25,979 nt of DNA from CAYPEK01 sp964409645 (GTDB lineage Bacteria; UBP15; UBA6099): NCBI GenBank assembly GCA_964409645.1, contig CAYPEK010000057.1:1-25979 (forward strand), given 5' to 3'. A program made the translations under genes and the position numbers. Each line of letters opens with the position of its first letter. Positions within the stretch are counted from its first letter, which is position 1. Below, in pieces: positions 1 through 6,292 of this stretch. The notes under the pieces were generated by a model. That model saw only the letters and a list, made by a program, of their open reading frames with translations, ran no database searches and was not told the origin of the DNA.

Positions 1-535
1 CCTGCGGGGAAAGCATTACTTCGTATCTTAATTCCATTCCGGTGTTGACGGCTCTGTGAGGTTGTTTGAGTTTCTCGAATATCCTCGGTACGGCCGCGTT
101 GTCGAAATGCACCAGACCGTAGAGCAGACGAAATCCCTCCGCTTCGGCCACGTTGAATAAATGATTTAGAAGGGCGGTGCCGATGCCTTTTCCCTGCCAT
201 GGATCGCCGATCACTATCGCCATCTCCGCAGTGCCTTCATCGCAGCGGTCGGCCGCGTATCTGGCGATACCCGCGAAACGGCGCTCTCCGTCTATTTCCT
301 CCTCGGCGGCGAAAGCCATCTTGTATTTGTAGTCGATGTTAGTGAATCGCCGCACCCTCGACGGCGGCATTATGTAGCTCGTGAAGAACCGGTGGAATAT
401 CGTCTCTTTCGAGAACGTGCTGTACATGCGGATCATCATCTCGTCGTCGTCCGTGCTGATCGGCCTGAAACGGAACGGCATAACGCCGACCATGACGTCC
501 TTAACGTACTTATGAGGGTAGTTTTCGGGCAGCAT
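1..535 (-). CDS. GNAT-family N-acetyltransferase, 3' end outside the window
   Basis: The gene reads leftward from an ATG at 535 and stays open to base 1, so 178 codons are visible and the C-terminus is missing. The product should transfer an acyl group from acyl-CoA to an amine; the substrate is unknown. The acetyl-CoA-binding P-loop is seen as QGKGIGTALL (around residues 119-128), preceded by a typical beta-4 strand (AEMAIVIGDPW) and followed by the usual FDNAAVPRIFEKL segment. The N-terminus (YPHKYVKDV, then FRFRPISTDDDEMM, then FHRFF) resembles the GNAT domain fused to NDP-forming acyl-CoA synthetases (Pat-type protein acetyltransferases), but here it starts directly with an ATG, so any fusion partner would have to follow it outside the window. 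It begins 22 bases after the gamma-carbonic-anhydrase-like gene and probably shares its transcript. The ribosome-binding site is weak. Family is secure; role is not. Confidence 0.85.
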   Translation of the reverse strand, partial: MLPENYPHKYVKDVMVGVMPFRFRPISTDDDEMMIRMYSTFSKETIFHRFFTSYIMPPSRVRRFTNIDYKYKMAFAAEEEIDGERRFAGIARYAADRCDEGTAEMAIVIGDPWQGKGIGTALLNHLFNVAEAEGFRLLYGLVHFDNAAVPRIFEKLKQPHRAVNTGMELRYEVMLSPQ

Positions 536-557
536 GGCGGCCGTTCCGTCCCGCGGG

Positions 558-1085
558 TCAGTCGGAAATTTTGCGGAACTCCTTGAAATAGCGTTTAGTC
601 AACTCGTTGTACATCTTCGCGCCGAAGTTCTTCGCGGCGATCTGATTTTCCTTCAGCGGGCCTTTGACCTCCGCCGGGACTCCCACCGCGAGCGATACGG
701 GCGGCACCTCCTGCTTCGACCGCACGACCGACCCTTCGCCGATAATCGTGTCCTCGCCGACGACCGCGTAGTCCGAAACCGTCGCGTGCATGCCGACCAC
801 CGCGCGGTCTTTCACCGTGCAGCCGTGCAGCACCGCGCCGTGGCCGACCGTCACATCGTTGCCGACGACGCATTTATCTCCGGGGCGGCAGTGGAGCGTG
901 CAACTCTCCTGAACGCTGCTGCGGTCGCCGACGCGGATGGAGCCGAAGTCGCCGCGAAGCACCGCGCCCGCCGCGATGAAGCAGCCCTCGCCGATCTCGA
1001 CGTCGCCTATTATCTGCGACGTTTCATGAACCCACGTCCCGGCGCCGATCTTGGGTGTCTTGCCGCCGAATTCGTATATGGACAT
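558..1085 (-). CDS. gamma-carbonic anhydrase-like hexapeptide-repeat protein (PaaY/YrdA family)
   Basis: A 175-residue left-handed beta-helix protein. Hexapeptide repeats run from about residue 12 to 125, followed by a C-terminal helix, the usual size for the gamma-carbonic anhydrase / PaaY / YrdA family. Visible active-site residues match archaeal Cam: the LRGD motif (R44, D46), Q59, and three zinc-binding histidines H65, H82 and H87, with the last two five residues apart as in Cam. The acidic loop that carries Cam's proton shuttle is absent, as is common in short members. The protein is thus expected to bind zinc or iron as a cytoplasmic trimer and might hydrate CO2. Family members also act as thioesterases or have no known activity, so the reaction is uncertain. 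A good GGAGG site lies upstream of the ATG. The GNAT gene follows after 22 bases. Confidence 0.9.
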   Translation of the reverse strand: MSIYEFGGKTPKIGAGTWVHETSQIIGDVEIGEGCFIAAGAVLRGDFGSIRVGDRSSVQESCTLHCRPGDKCVVGNDVTVGHGAVLHGCTVKDRAVVGMHATVSDYAVVGEDTIIGEGSVVRSKQEVPPVSLAVGVPAEVKGPLKENQIAAKNFGAKMYNELTKRYFKEFRKISD

Positions 1086-1100
1086 TTTGCGGAAACCTCC

Positions 1101-1130
1101 GAAATAAATAATAGCCGGACACCGTCCGGC
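1101..1130 (-). terminator. rho-independent terminator after the secreted-protein gene
   Basis: Read on the minus strand, a perfect 7-bp stem (GCCGGAC, 3-base loop, GTCCGGC; plus-strand 1114-1130) is followed by the T-rich tail TATTATTTATTTC. It lies 47 bases past the stop of the secreted-protein gene and just before the ribosome-binding site of the gamma-carbonic-anhydrase-like gene. The structure is seen directly; termination is inferred. Confidence 0.7.
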
Positions 1131-1150
1131 CTCGGACCCTCTGTTTATAA

Positions 1151-1180
1151 ATTATAACCGTGAAACTCTGTTAACGTCTA
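1151..1180 (-). promoter_or_regulatory. possible sigma-70 promoter for the gamma-carbonic anhydrase-like gene
   Basis: On the minus strand, TAGACG (1180-1175) is separated by 18 bases from a perfect TATAAT (1156-1151). The -35 box overlaps the stop codon of the preceding gene. A transcript from here would begin upstream of the hairpin and T-rich tail at 1101-1130, so that element would sit in the leader. The -35 match is only 4 of 6, so this is tentative. Confidence 0.35.
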
Positions 1181-2098
1181 TTTCAGCGAATCGGACAGGG
1201 CTTTCAGCTCTTCCTTCGCCTTGTCGATCGAATTGTCGTTCAGCAAGTTCGATATCTCGTCGAGCTTCGCCGCAACCTTCTTGTCGGGAGGAAGGTTCGC
1301 CCCGATAACCGCTGGAACGAGGTCTATCGCGCGGTCTGCCTCGGCAAGCATTTTTTTCAATTCTTCCGGCTTACCGTACGATGAATTCTTTCGAACAGTC
1401 TTGAGTGTGCCGATCGCGTAGGAGAACGGGTTCGCCGGATCGTCGTTTACGTCCGGGTGGAAAGCGCATATCTGAACGTACGTCTTCTGCAGGTCAGCCA
1501 TCGAAACGCTCAGGTCGGCGGTGATCGACGCCCATTCCGCTATACCCGGAAGTTGGATGTCCACCGATTCGTTTCTTTTGATCCAGTTTTTATATTCCTT
1601 CGTGATCGTGAATTTCTTGCCGTCGATCATGTATTCGACCGTGTAGGAGTGGACGTATGCGTCTCCGTTGTTCTTGAACATCCCGGAGCGGTACTTCGGA
1701 AGGTGTATCTGCAGCTTGTTCGTCACGCGCGTTTCCGCTTTGAGCGTCTGCTTTTTTCCGACGTCGAACACTTCCACCAGTTTGGCGTCCGCGAGCACTT
1801 CGGGCGGCGTGTTCTTCGGGTAGGACACCGAAGCGAACCGGTAGCCGGAGCCGTCCGATTTCGGCCCTCGGAGCGCGATGATCGCGTAGTCGGTCATTGC
1901 CTCAATTTCTAGCCGGAAGTTCTTAGCTTTTTTGTCCACCGATTCATTCATGCTCGCGATGTACTTCTTCGCAAGTGCCATGTCGATCGGCTTTTCTTCG
2001 GCTGCTGTCTGAGCGAGCCCCGCCCGGCAGAAAACTGTTGCCGCAAACGCCGCCCCGATAAGAATCAGCATTGTCTTGGATAAGGTCTTTTTTACCAT
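1178..2098 (-). CDS. secreted protein of unknown function
   Basis: I do not recognise this family. The ATG at 2098 gives 306 residues beginning with a classical signal peptide: MVKK, a hydrophobic core LILIGAAFAATVF, then a probable cut after GLAQ near residue 30. An upstream start at 2194 would add 32 residues of non-signal-like sequence that would bury the signal peptide. The run TGGGGGTTATGCT precedes the chosen ATG. The mature protein has a charged helical start, a central mixed alpha/beta part rich in aromatic and charged residues (about 70-200), and a helical, lysine- and glutamate-rich end (about 235-306). No transmembrane segment follows the signal peptide and no lipobox is seen, so it is likely periplasmic or released. 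It appears to be transcribed alone, between a palindrome-rich upstream region and a terminator. Confidence 0.75.
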   Translation of the reverse strand: MVKKTLSKTMLILIGAAFAATVFCRAGLAQTAAEEKPIDMALAKKYIASMNESVDKKAKNFRLEIEAMTDYAIIALRGPKSDGSGYRFASVSYPKNTPPEVLADAKLVEVFDVGKKQTLKAETRVTNKLQIHLPKYRSGMFKNNGDAYVHSYTVEYMIDGKKFTITKEYKNWIKRNESVDIQLPGIAEWASITADLSVSMADLQKTYVQICAFHPDVNDDPANPFSYAIGTLKTVRKNSSYGKPEELKKMLAEADRAIDLVPAVIGANLPPDKKVAAKLDEISNLLNDNSIDKAKEELKALSDSLK

Positions 2099-2130
2099 AG
2101 CATAACCCCCAGTCGATACACTTTCTTGCG

Positions 2131-2147
2131 ATATTATCCCATAATAT
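2131..2147. repeat. perfect 7-bp inverted repeat upstream of the secreted-protein gene
   Basis: ATATTAT, CCC, ATAATAT. Just outside, a G/T mismatch is followed by two more complementary pairs (GC at 2128-2129 with GC at 2149-2150). The centre lies about 41 bases upstream of the secreted-protein ATG, a normal place for an operator or for overlap with a promoter. The protein that would bind is unknown. Confidence 0.6.
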
Positions 2148-2194
2148 TGCCGATTTATGAACACATTAAATGATATTAATGTGATTTTCGGCAA
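2147..2194. repeat. 48-bp nested inverted repeat (operator-like or RNA hairpin)
   Basis: The outer arms TTGCCGA (2147-2153) and TCGGCAA (2188-2194) are perfectly complementary. The inner arms CACATTAA (2162-2169) and TTAATGTG (2176-2183) are perfect 8-bp arms around a 6-base centre. Unequal unpaired stretches of 8 and 4 bases separate the arms. It abuts the palindrome at 2131-2147. No T-tract follows on either strand, so it is not a standard terminator. Confidence 0.65.
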
Positions 2195-2289
2195 AATACA
2201 AATATATTCGTGAGAGCAACATTCGGGTGGAAATCAAATATCTATCGTTGCAATTAAACGCTTTAGAAACGGGTTAGATATGATGTGCT

Positions 2290-2490
2290 TCAATAGTCAA
2301 CTTCGTAAATATTTATCGGTTTTGCTTTGCCTTTGACGAAAATCGGGTCGAGCCGGTTGAATTTGAAGTGGTTCTTCGTAACCAGATATGTTGATTCGGG
2401 GACGATGATCTGTTCCGGCTTCGTGGCGCTGCACAAGCGTGCGCCGAGATTGACGTTATCTCCGTGAGTCTTAATCTTTCTTGCGGTCAA
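2290..2490 (-). pseudogene. C-terminal remnant of a class III adenylate/guanylate cyclase
   Basis: About 60 codons read as the end of a class III nucleotidyl cyclase domain: GDNVNLGARLCSATKPEQIIV matches the usual GD.VN.AARL...A..G.I.VS segment, and FKFNRLDPIFVKGKAKPINIYEVDY matches the F..L....VKG...PI.VYEV ending. Everything before the GDNVNL motif is missing, including the metal-binding aspartates. The only possible start is a TTG, the residues before GDNVNL (TARKIKTH) do not fit the family, and a TGA lies in frame two codons upstream. Only 113 bases separate it from nikR, and I see no cyclase sequence there in other frames. It is best read as a decayed fragment, probably untranslated. Confidence 0.75.
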
Positions 2491-2603
2491 TTCTCAATTA
2501 GAGTTTTCGGCAGTGGCTGCCGCCGCCTTTCGGCGTCAATTGCCGAGATTAATTTCGGAATCAAGAGCATTTTTTTTTTCGGAAATTCCGGGGATGTTTG
2601 TTT

Positions 2604-3020
2604 TTATATATTTTTCCCGGTACTCAGGAGCGCGAGTTTGCCGAGCTTCACGCCCCGAGTGCTGATGATCCTGTCGGCGATCTCCTGAATCACGCCCGGT
2701 TTGCCGCGGACGATAATCACTTCGAGGCAGTTGTGGGCGTCGATGTGTATGTGGGTTGTCGAGATGATATTTTTATAGTAGTCGTGCTGCATGTGACCGA
2801 TCCGGTCAGAGAGGTCACGCGTGTGGTGGTTGTAAACGATGCTGATCGAGCCCATCACCTCGCCGGTCACGTTGCGCCATTCCTCTGAAGCGAGCGAGTT
2901 GCGGATCAGGTCCCGGATCGCCTCCGACCTGTTCGTGTATTTTTTCGAATCGATGTATTCGTCGAACTTTTCCAGCAGGTCCGGCGGAAGTGAGACTCCG
3001 AAACGTGTGACTTTATCCAT
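2604..3020 (-). CDS. nikR: nickel-responsive transcriptional regulator NikR
   Basis: A 138-residue protein with the full NikR architecture: an N-terminal ribbon-helix-helix DNA-binding domain (VTRFGVSLPPDLLEKFD through RSEAIRDLIR, residues 4-40) and a C-terminal ACT-like nickel-binding domain. The four square-planar nickel ligands of E. coli NikR (H76, H87, H89, C95) match H79, H90, H92 and C98. NikR binds Ni(II) as a tetramer and usually represses nickel uptake or regulates nickel enzymes. No nickel transporter or nickel enzyme lies in this window, so its targets must be elsewhere. It is divergent from cysS. The ATG at 3020 has a GAGGAA site upstream. Ligand conservation makes the assignment strong. 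Confidence 0.93.
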   Translation of the reverse strand: MDKVTRFGVSLPPDLLEKFDEYIDSKKYTNRSEAIRDLIRNSLASEEWRNVTGEVMGSISIVYNHHTRDLSDRIGHMQHDYYKNIISTTHIHIDAHNCLEVIIVRGKPGVIQEIADRIISTRGVKLGKLALLSTGKNI

Positions 3021-3080
3021 TTGCGTTTCCTCATATAACTTTCACATTGACTACATTTTATTATTTATCGGCCGCCGAAA

Positions 3081-3103
3081 CAACAGCTCGCGGAGAGCTG
3101 TTG
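3081..3103. repeat. perfect 9-bp inverted repeat in the nikR-cysS intergenic region
   Basis: CAACAGCTC, a 5-base centre GCGGA, then GAGCTGTTG. It ends two bases before the predicted -35 box of the cysS promoter and lies about 60 bases upstream of the nikR ATG. It does not match the classical NikR operator (GTATGA, 16 bases, TCATAC). It could be an operator for either gene. Confidence 0.6.
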
Positions 3104-3105
3104 GT

Positions 3106-3134
3106 TTGACAACGAGGCGCACCCCATCTATTTT
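3106..3134 (+). promoter_or_regulatory. predicted sigma-70 promoter of cysS
   Basis: A perfect -35 box TTGACA (3106-3111), a 17-base spacer, and TATTTT (3129-3134, 4 of 6 matches to TATAAT). The start of transcription would fall near 3141, giving a leader of about 60 bases before cysS, too short for a T-box riboswitch. Confidence 0.55.
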
Positions 3135-3202
3135 ACGATTAAGGCGGCGAAAGAGGAAATGCGGAAAAATCGGAGAGCGGAATAACGAAGGAAGAGGCTG
3201 AA

Positions 3203-4456
3203 ATGATGTCGGACGCAACCGGTGCGATAACGATAAAACTGACAAACGACTTCACGAGGATGAAGGAAGATTTTGTTCCGCGGCAGAGCGGGCGGGTCAC
3301 ACTCTACGTCTGCGGAGTGACGGTATATGACGAGTGCCACATAGGGCACGCGCGGGCTTATGTCTGCTTCGACGTAGTCCGCCGCTGGCTGGAGTACAGA
3401 GGTTTCGATGTGTTCCACATTCANNNNNNNNNNNNNNNNNNNNNNNNNNNNNNNNNNNNNNNNNNNNNNNNNNNNNNNNNNNNNNNNNNNNNNNNNNNNN
3501 NNNNNNNNNNNNNNNNNNNNNNNCTCGGCAAGCGGAACGCGGCGGACTTCGCGTTGTGGAAGGCGGCTAAGGAAGGGGAACCGTCTTGGGACAGCCCGTG
3601 GGGCGCGGGGCGGCCGGGGTGGCACATCGAATGCTCGACGATGTCAACGCAGCTCGCCGGGCCGACACTCGATATTCACGGAGGCGGCCACGATCTGATA
3701 TTTCCGCATCACGAAAACGAGATAGCGCAGGCGGAATGCTATACTGGCGAGAAATTCGTCCGTTACTGGATGCACAACGGATTCGTAGAAATGGCGGGCG
3801 ACAAGATGTCGAAGTCGCTCGGCAACGTAATCACTGCACGCGAGTTGCTGAAAAACGACAACCCTGACGCGGTGCGGCTGTTCTTTCTGAGCGCGCACTA
3901 TAAAATGCCGGTAGCATATACCGAAGAGCGTCTGGCGGAGTCCGAAAAGGGGTTTGCACGGTTCGACATTTTTTTCGCGAAGGTCGCGGATGTGAAGAGG
4001 CGCGCGGCAGGTGAGGGCGGCGGCGCGGCCACCGCCGAATACGCCGCGAAAATCGAGTCTTCGCGTGAGGCGTTCATTGCCGCGATGGACGACGATTTCA
4101 ACACGCCGGTGGCTGTGGCTGAATTGTTTTCCATAGTGCGTGCGGGCAATACGCTCATCGCTGACATAGAGTCCGCGGGCGGGGTGCCGGGCGCGGCCGA
4201 GGCAAAAGTTTTTGAGCGCGCGAAGGAGATAATACTCGACCTCGGAGGTGCAGTGGGATTGTTTCAGAATATGGGCGCGCGACAGGGCGGAGAGTCGGAG
4301 CTACTTGGCGGCCTGATGGAACTATTATTGCGGATACGCAACGAAGCGCGCGCGAAGAAAGACTGGGCAACGGCGGACGCGATCCGTGATGAACTTGCAC
4401 GGCTCGGACTTGTGATCGAGGACGGCGCGTCCGGAACAGCATGGCGGCGGGCTTGA
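3203..4456 (+). CDS. cysS: cysteine--tRNA ligase, interrupted by an assembly gap
   Basis: Class I aminoacyl-tRNA synthetase that charges tRNA-Cys using ATP. Seen: the zinc-ligand cysteine in YVCGVTVYD (C37), the HIGH signature (residues 46-49), the family blocks GEPSWDSPWGAGRPGWHIEC and HGGGHDLIFPHHENE (further zinc ligands Cys, His and Glu), the KMSKS loop encoded at 3803-3817, and a C-terminal helical tRNA-binding region. A run of 100 N replaces the part between the HIGH-containing half of the Rossmann fold and the GKRNAADF segment. From memory of E. coli CysRS, that part spans roughly 105-110 residues, so the true gap is about 320 bases and the real protein about 490 residues. The reading frame happens to match on both sides. 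The start is ATG ATG at 3203 with AAGGAAG 8 bases upstream. Confidence 0.95.
   Translation: MMSDATGAITIKLTNDFTRMKEDFVPRQSGRVTLYVCGVTVYDECHIGHARAYVCFDVVRRWLEYRGFDVFHIXXXXXXXXXXXXXXXXXXXXXXXXXXXXXXXXXXLGKRNAADFALWKAAKEGEPSWDSPWGAGRPGWHIECSTMSTQLAGPTLDIHGGGHDLIFPHHENEIAQAECYTGEKFVRYWMHNGFVEMAGDKMSKSLGNVITARELLKNDNPDAVRLFFLSAHYKMPVAYTEERLAESEKGFARFDIFFAKVADVKRRAAGEGGGAATAEYAAKIESSREAFIAAMDDDFNTPVAVAELFSIVRAGNTLIADIESAGGVPGAAEAKVFERAKEIILDLGGAVGLFQNMGARQGGESELLGGLMELLLRIRNEARAKKDWATADAIRDELARLGLVIEDGASGTAWRRA
3424..3523. other. assembly gap of exactly 100 N inside cysS
   Basis: Exactly 100 consecutive N, the usual placeholder for a gap of unknown size. It lies inside a conserved part of cysS, and homology suggests about 320 real bases are absent. 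Confidence 0.98.
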
Positions 4457-4469
4457 ACGCGTCGGCTGT

Positions 4470-4498
4470 TAGACGAACATCGGCGCAGATGGTAAAAT
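4470..4498 (+). promoter_or_regulatory. possible promoter for the STAS-domain gene
   Basis: TAGACG (4470-4475, 4 of 6), a 17-base spacer and TAAAAT (4493-4498, 5 of 6) lie between cysS and the STAS gene. The gene may instead be read through from cysS, since only 75 bases separate them. Confidence 0.3.
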
Positions 4499-4531
4499 TA
4501 TGTTGTCCGGAGTTATCGGAGGCACAGATTC

Positions 4532-4837
4532 ATGGAGTTGAAGTCGGAAAGTATAGGCGGCCGCGTAGTATTCACGGTGAAGGGCGAAGTCAGCGCCACG
4601 GAGGCGCGGAAGTTCGCCGACACACTGATGGAAAGTCTCCCGAAGGAAACTCCATGGATAGAGATAGACTTATCCGAATGCGAATATATGTGCAGTAACG
4701 CGCTGGGAGCACTCGCGGCGACACTGATGGTTGCCCGTTCGCGCGGCGGCGATGTTGTTGTGACGGCTGTATCTCACAACATCAAAAAACTTTTCGATAT
4801 TACATCACTCGGCTCGATTTTAAGGATAAGACTCTAA
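4532..4837 (+). CDS. STAS-domain protein (anti-anti-sigma factor-like)
   Basis: A 101-residue single STAS domain, the size of SpoIIAA/RsbV-type anti-sigma factor antagonists. The fold pattern is clear: a beta-1/2 start (VVFTVKGEVSATEARKFADTL), the strand IEIDLSECEYM, the phosphorylation loop, then the helix and strand GGDVVVTAVSHNIKKLFDITSLGSILRI. In SpoIIAA-like proteins the loop is DSSG; here it reads CSNA (residues 54-57), so a serine (S55) remains but the preceding aspartate and the following serine and glycine are changed. Family members bind an anti-sigma kinase or, in other systems, signalling or lipid-trafficking partners. No kinase or phosphatase partner is nearby. GGAGG lies 9 bases before the ATG. 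It follows cysS on the same strand and converges with the next gene. Confidence 0.8.
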   Translation: MELKSESIGGRVVFTVKGEVSATEARKFADTLMESLPKETPWIEIDLSECEYMCSNALGALAATLMVARSRGGDVVVTAVSHNIKKLFDITSLGSILRIRL

Positions 4838-4873
4838 TCGTTGAATATGCAGCTTTGAAAACGGACACAAGAG

Positions 4874-5194
4874 TCAGGAATCGGCCCGGTTCTTCAAATC
4901 CTGCGCGGCGACGGCGTCCGTTTTTTCCTTGCGTTCTGCGTTGATCGCGTCTTTTTGAGACTTGATCTGTTCGATCATCCCGGGGAGAATCGACTGAAGC
5001 TCCTGCTCGGAGTACTGGCCCTGCATCTCTCTTAATTTAGAGCTCGTTTTTATCTCTATTTCCGCTATGCGGGCATCGTATTCCTTATTAATGGCGCGGA
5101 TTTGTTTTTTGGCTTCATCCGACAACGCATTCGGATCGTCCTGCGGGGTGATGTCCCTTGTCTTTTCGAGTGCGATCTCCAGAGCTGTCTTCAA
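4874..5194 (-). CDS. small charged alpha-helical protein of unknown function
   Basis: About 106 residues from a TTG at 5194, chosen because GGGAGGA lies just upstream at the right spacing; a longer ATG start at 5254 would add 20 residues of arginine- and glycine-rich sequence that looks untranslated. The product has no signal peptide or membrane segment. Its N-terminus (KTALEIALEKTRDI) is amphipathic, and residues about 25-106 are rich in Lys, Glu, Gln and Ala with coiled-coil spacing, so it should be a soluble helical or coiled-coil protein. No catalytic motif is seen and I do not recognise the family with confidence. It lies 105 bases downstream of the secreted Ig-like gene, with two short hairpins between, and may be a third gene of that transcript. 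Confidence 0.65.
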   Translation of the reverse strand: MKTALEIALEKTRDITPQDDPNALSDEAKKQIRAINKEYDARIAEIEIKTSSKLREMQGQYSEQELQSILPGMIEQIKSQKDAINAERKEKTDAVAAQDLKNRADS

Positions 5195-5208
5195 AAGAGT
5201 TCCTCCCG

Positions 5209-5254
5209 GCCTGCGGAAACAGGCTGCGGCCTTCAAGCCGTGCGCCTTCCGCAC
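5209..5254 (-). other. two short hairpins in the leader of the small helical protein gene
   Basis: GCCTG, 6 bases, CAGGC (5209-5224) and GTGCG, 5 bases, CGCAC (5240-5254) are perfect 5-bp inverted repeats between the Ig-like gene and the small-protein gene. Neither has a T-tract on the minus strand. They may be RNA structures that separate expression of the two genes. Confidence 0.35.
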
Positions 5255-5299
5255 ATTTTGATATTTCCGCTGATTAATTTAAGCGAAAGCTGTGAAAAG

Positions 5300-6292
5300 T
5301 CAAGGAACAGCGTTTCCGACCTTGTACTTCCCGCCTTTGAAATAGACGAGCGCGTAAGGTGTGGCGTCGCCGAGATTGAGTTCGGTTGTGAGCGCGTTTA
5401 TCCCCGCGGTTGCCGCGTAAATCTTGAGCCCGCGGTCCGGCGTCGGGGTCAGTTTTTCCACTTTCGCGCTCATGCATACAAACTTGCCGAAAGTCTGTGC
5501 CGTCGAGTCATCGTTGTTGCTTTTTGAAGTCCCGCTGAGTTGATCGACCGTAATTATTCCCTTGAGGCCGATTGCTGGGATGTATCCCATGAATCCGGCT
5601 GTGTTTTCGGTGTGGCTCTGGGTCGGGTGCACTCTGACGTCGTCCGAAATGAATCCGACGACGAGGCCGCCCGCGCCCAGCGCGGAGAACTGTTGGAATC
5701 TCAGCTTCGTCTTGGGGCAGACGACCAGTTCCTTTCCCGTGTAACCGACGCGCGTCGAGACAATATCCATCGTTGCGGGGAGTTGCCTGTCTTCGCCGTC
5801 GAGCATGATTTCTATTGTGTTGCCGTGTGTCGTTTTCTCATTTGCCGGCAGCTGTATCACTTCGTTCCCGATTTTGTCCACGCCTCTGATGAAATACTCG
5901 ACATCCGTACCAGCCGGGAAACCGGGCAGAGTGGCCGACCACCATTTCGGCCTGTCGGGCATCCTTTCCATGCGGATGCGGGTCAGTTCCGGCGCGCCCG
6001 CCGCGCGGTAATATAAGAACGCTTCGTTGACGTAGAATTTGCTTATGTCGGAATCGACTTTGATGTTCGCCATCACACGAACCGGCTCGTCCGCTTTCGG
6101 CGATTCCGGATAAGCCTCGACAGCGAGGATGTCGGGCGGGACATCCTGAATGGTGTTTCCGAACGCTTCGGGCGGTTTGTCGAAAATAGAGTCCGGGATG
6201 ATCTGAGCGACAGCGCCGCTTGTTGCGATAAGGCAAACTGCGATAAGCAGCGCGCCGACGGCCGCCAGTTGTGTCAGTTTTGTTTTCATCAT
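5300..6292 (-). CDS. secreted protein with an Ig-like domain, partner of the GH84 enzyme
   Basis: A 330-residue protein starting ATG ATG with a strong signal peptide (hydrophobic core LAAVGALLIAVCLIATSG, probable cut after AVAQ, residue 30). Residues about 53-150 look like an Ig/FN3-type beta-sandwich: ILAVEAYPESPKADEPVRV, then AFLYYRAAG, WWSATLPGFPAGTDVEYFIRGVDKIGN, a pattern common in carbohydrate-associated and cell-surface modules. Residues about 175-330 are a second, glycine-rich beta domain I do not recognise. There is no lipobox or C-terminal anchor. Its start overlaps the stop of the GH84 gene by 4 bases (ATGA), so the two are translationally coupled and their products probably act together outside the cytoplasm. 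A structural or carbohydrate-binding role is inferred only from context. Confidence 0.75.
   Translation of the reverse strand: MMKTKLTQLAAVGALLIAVCLIATSGAVAQIIPDSIFDKPPEAFGNTIQDVPPDILAVEAYPESPKADEPVRVMANIKVDSDISKFYVNEAFLYYRAAGAPELTRIRMERMPDRPKWWSATLPGFPAGTDVEYFIRGVDKIGNEVIQLPANEKTTHGNTIEIMLDGEDRQLPATMDIVSTRVGYTGKELVVCPKTKLRFQQFSALGAGGLVVGFISDDVRVHPTQSHTENTAGFMGYIPAIGLKGIITVDQLSGTSKSNNDDSTAQTFGKFVCMSAKVEKLTPTPDRGLKIYAATAGINALTTELNLGDATPYALVYFKGGKYKVGNAVP

Noticed and set aside
2577..2600. A palindrome CGGAAATTCCG beside a T-run as the nikR terminator
   Set aside because: On the nikR strand the palindrome is followed by A, not T; the T-run lies on the wrong side for either strand.
3041..3202. 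T-box riboswitch or NikR operator in the nikR-cysS region
   Set aside because: The predicted leader is too short for a T-box and no T-box consensus is seen; the palindrome does not match GTATGA-16-TCATAC.
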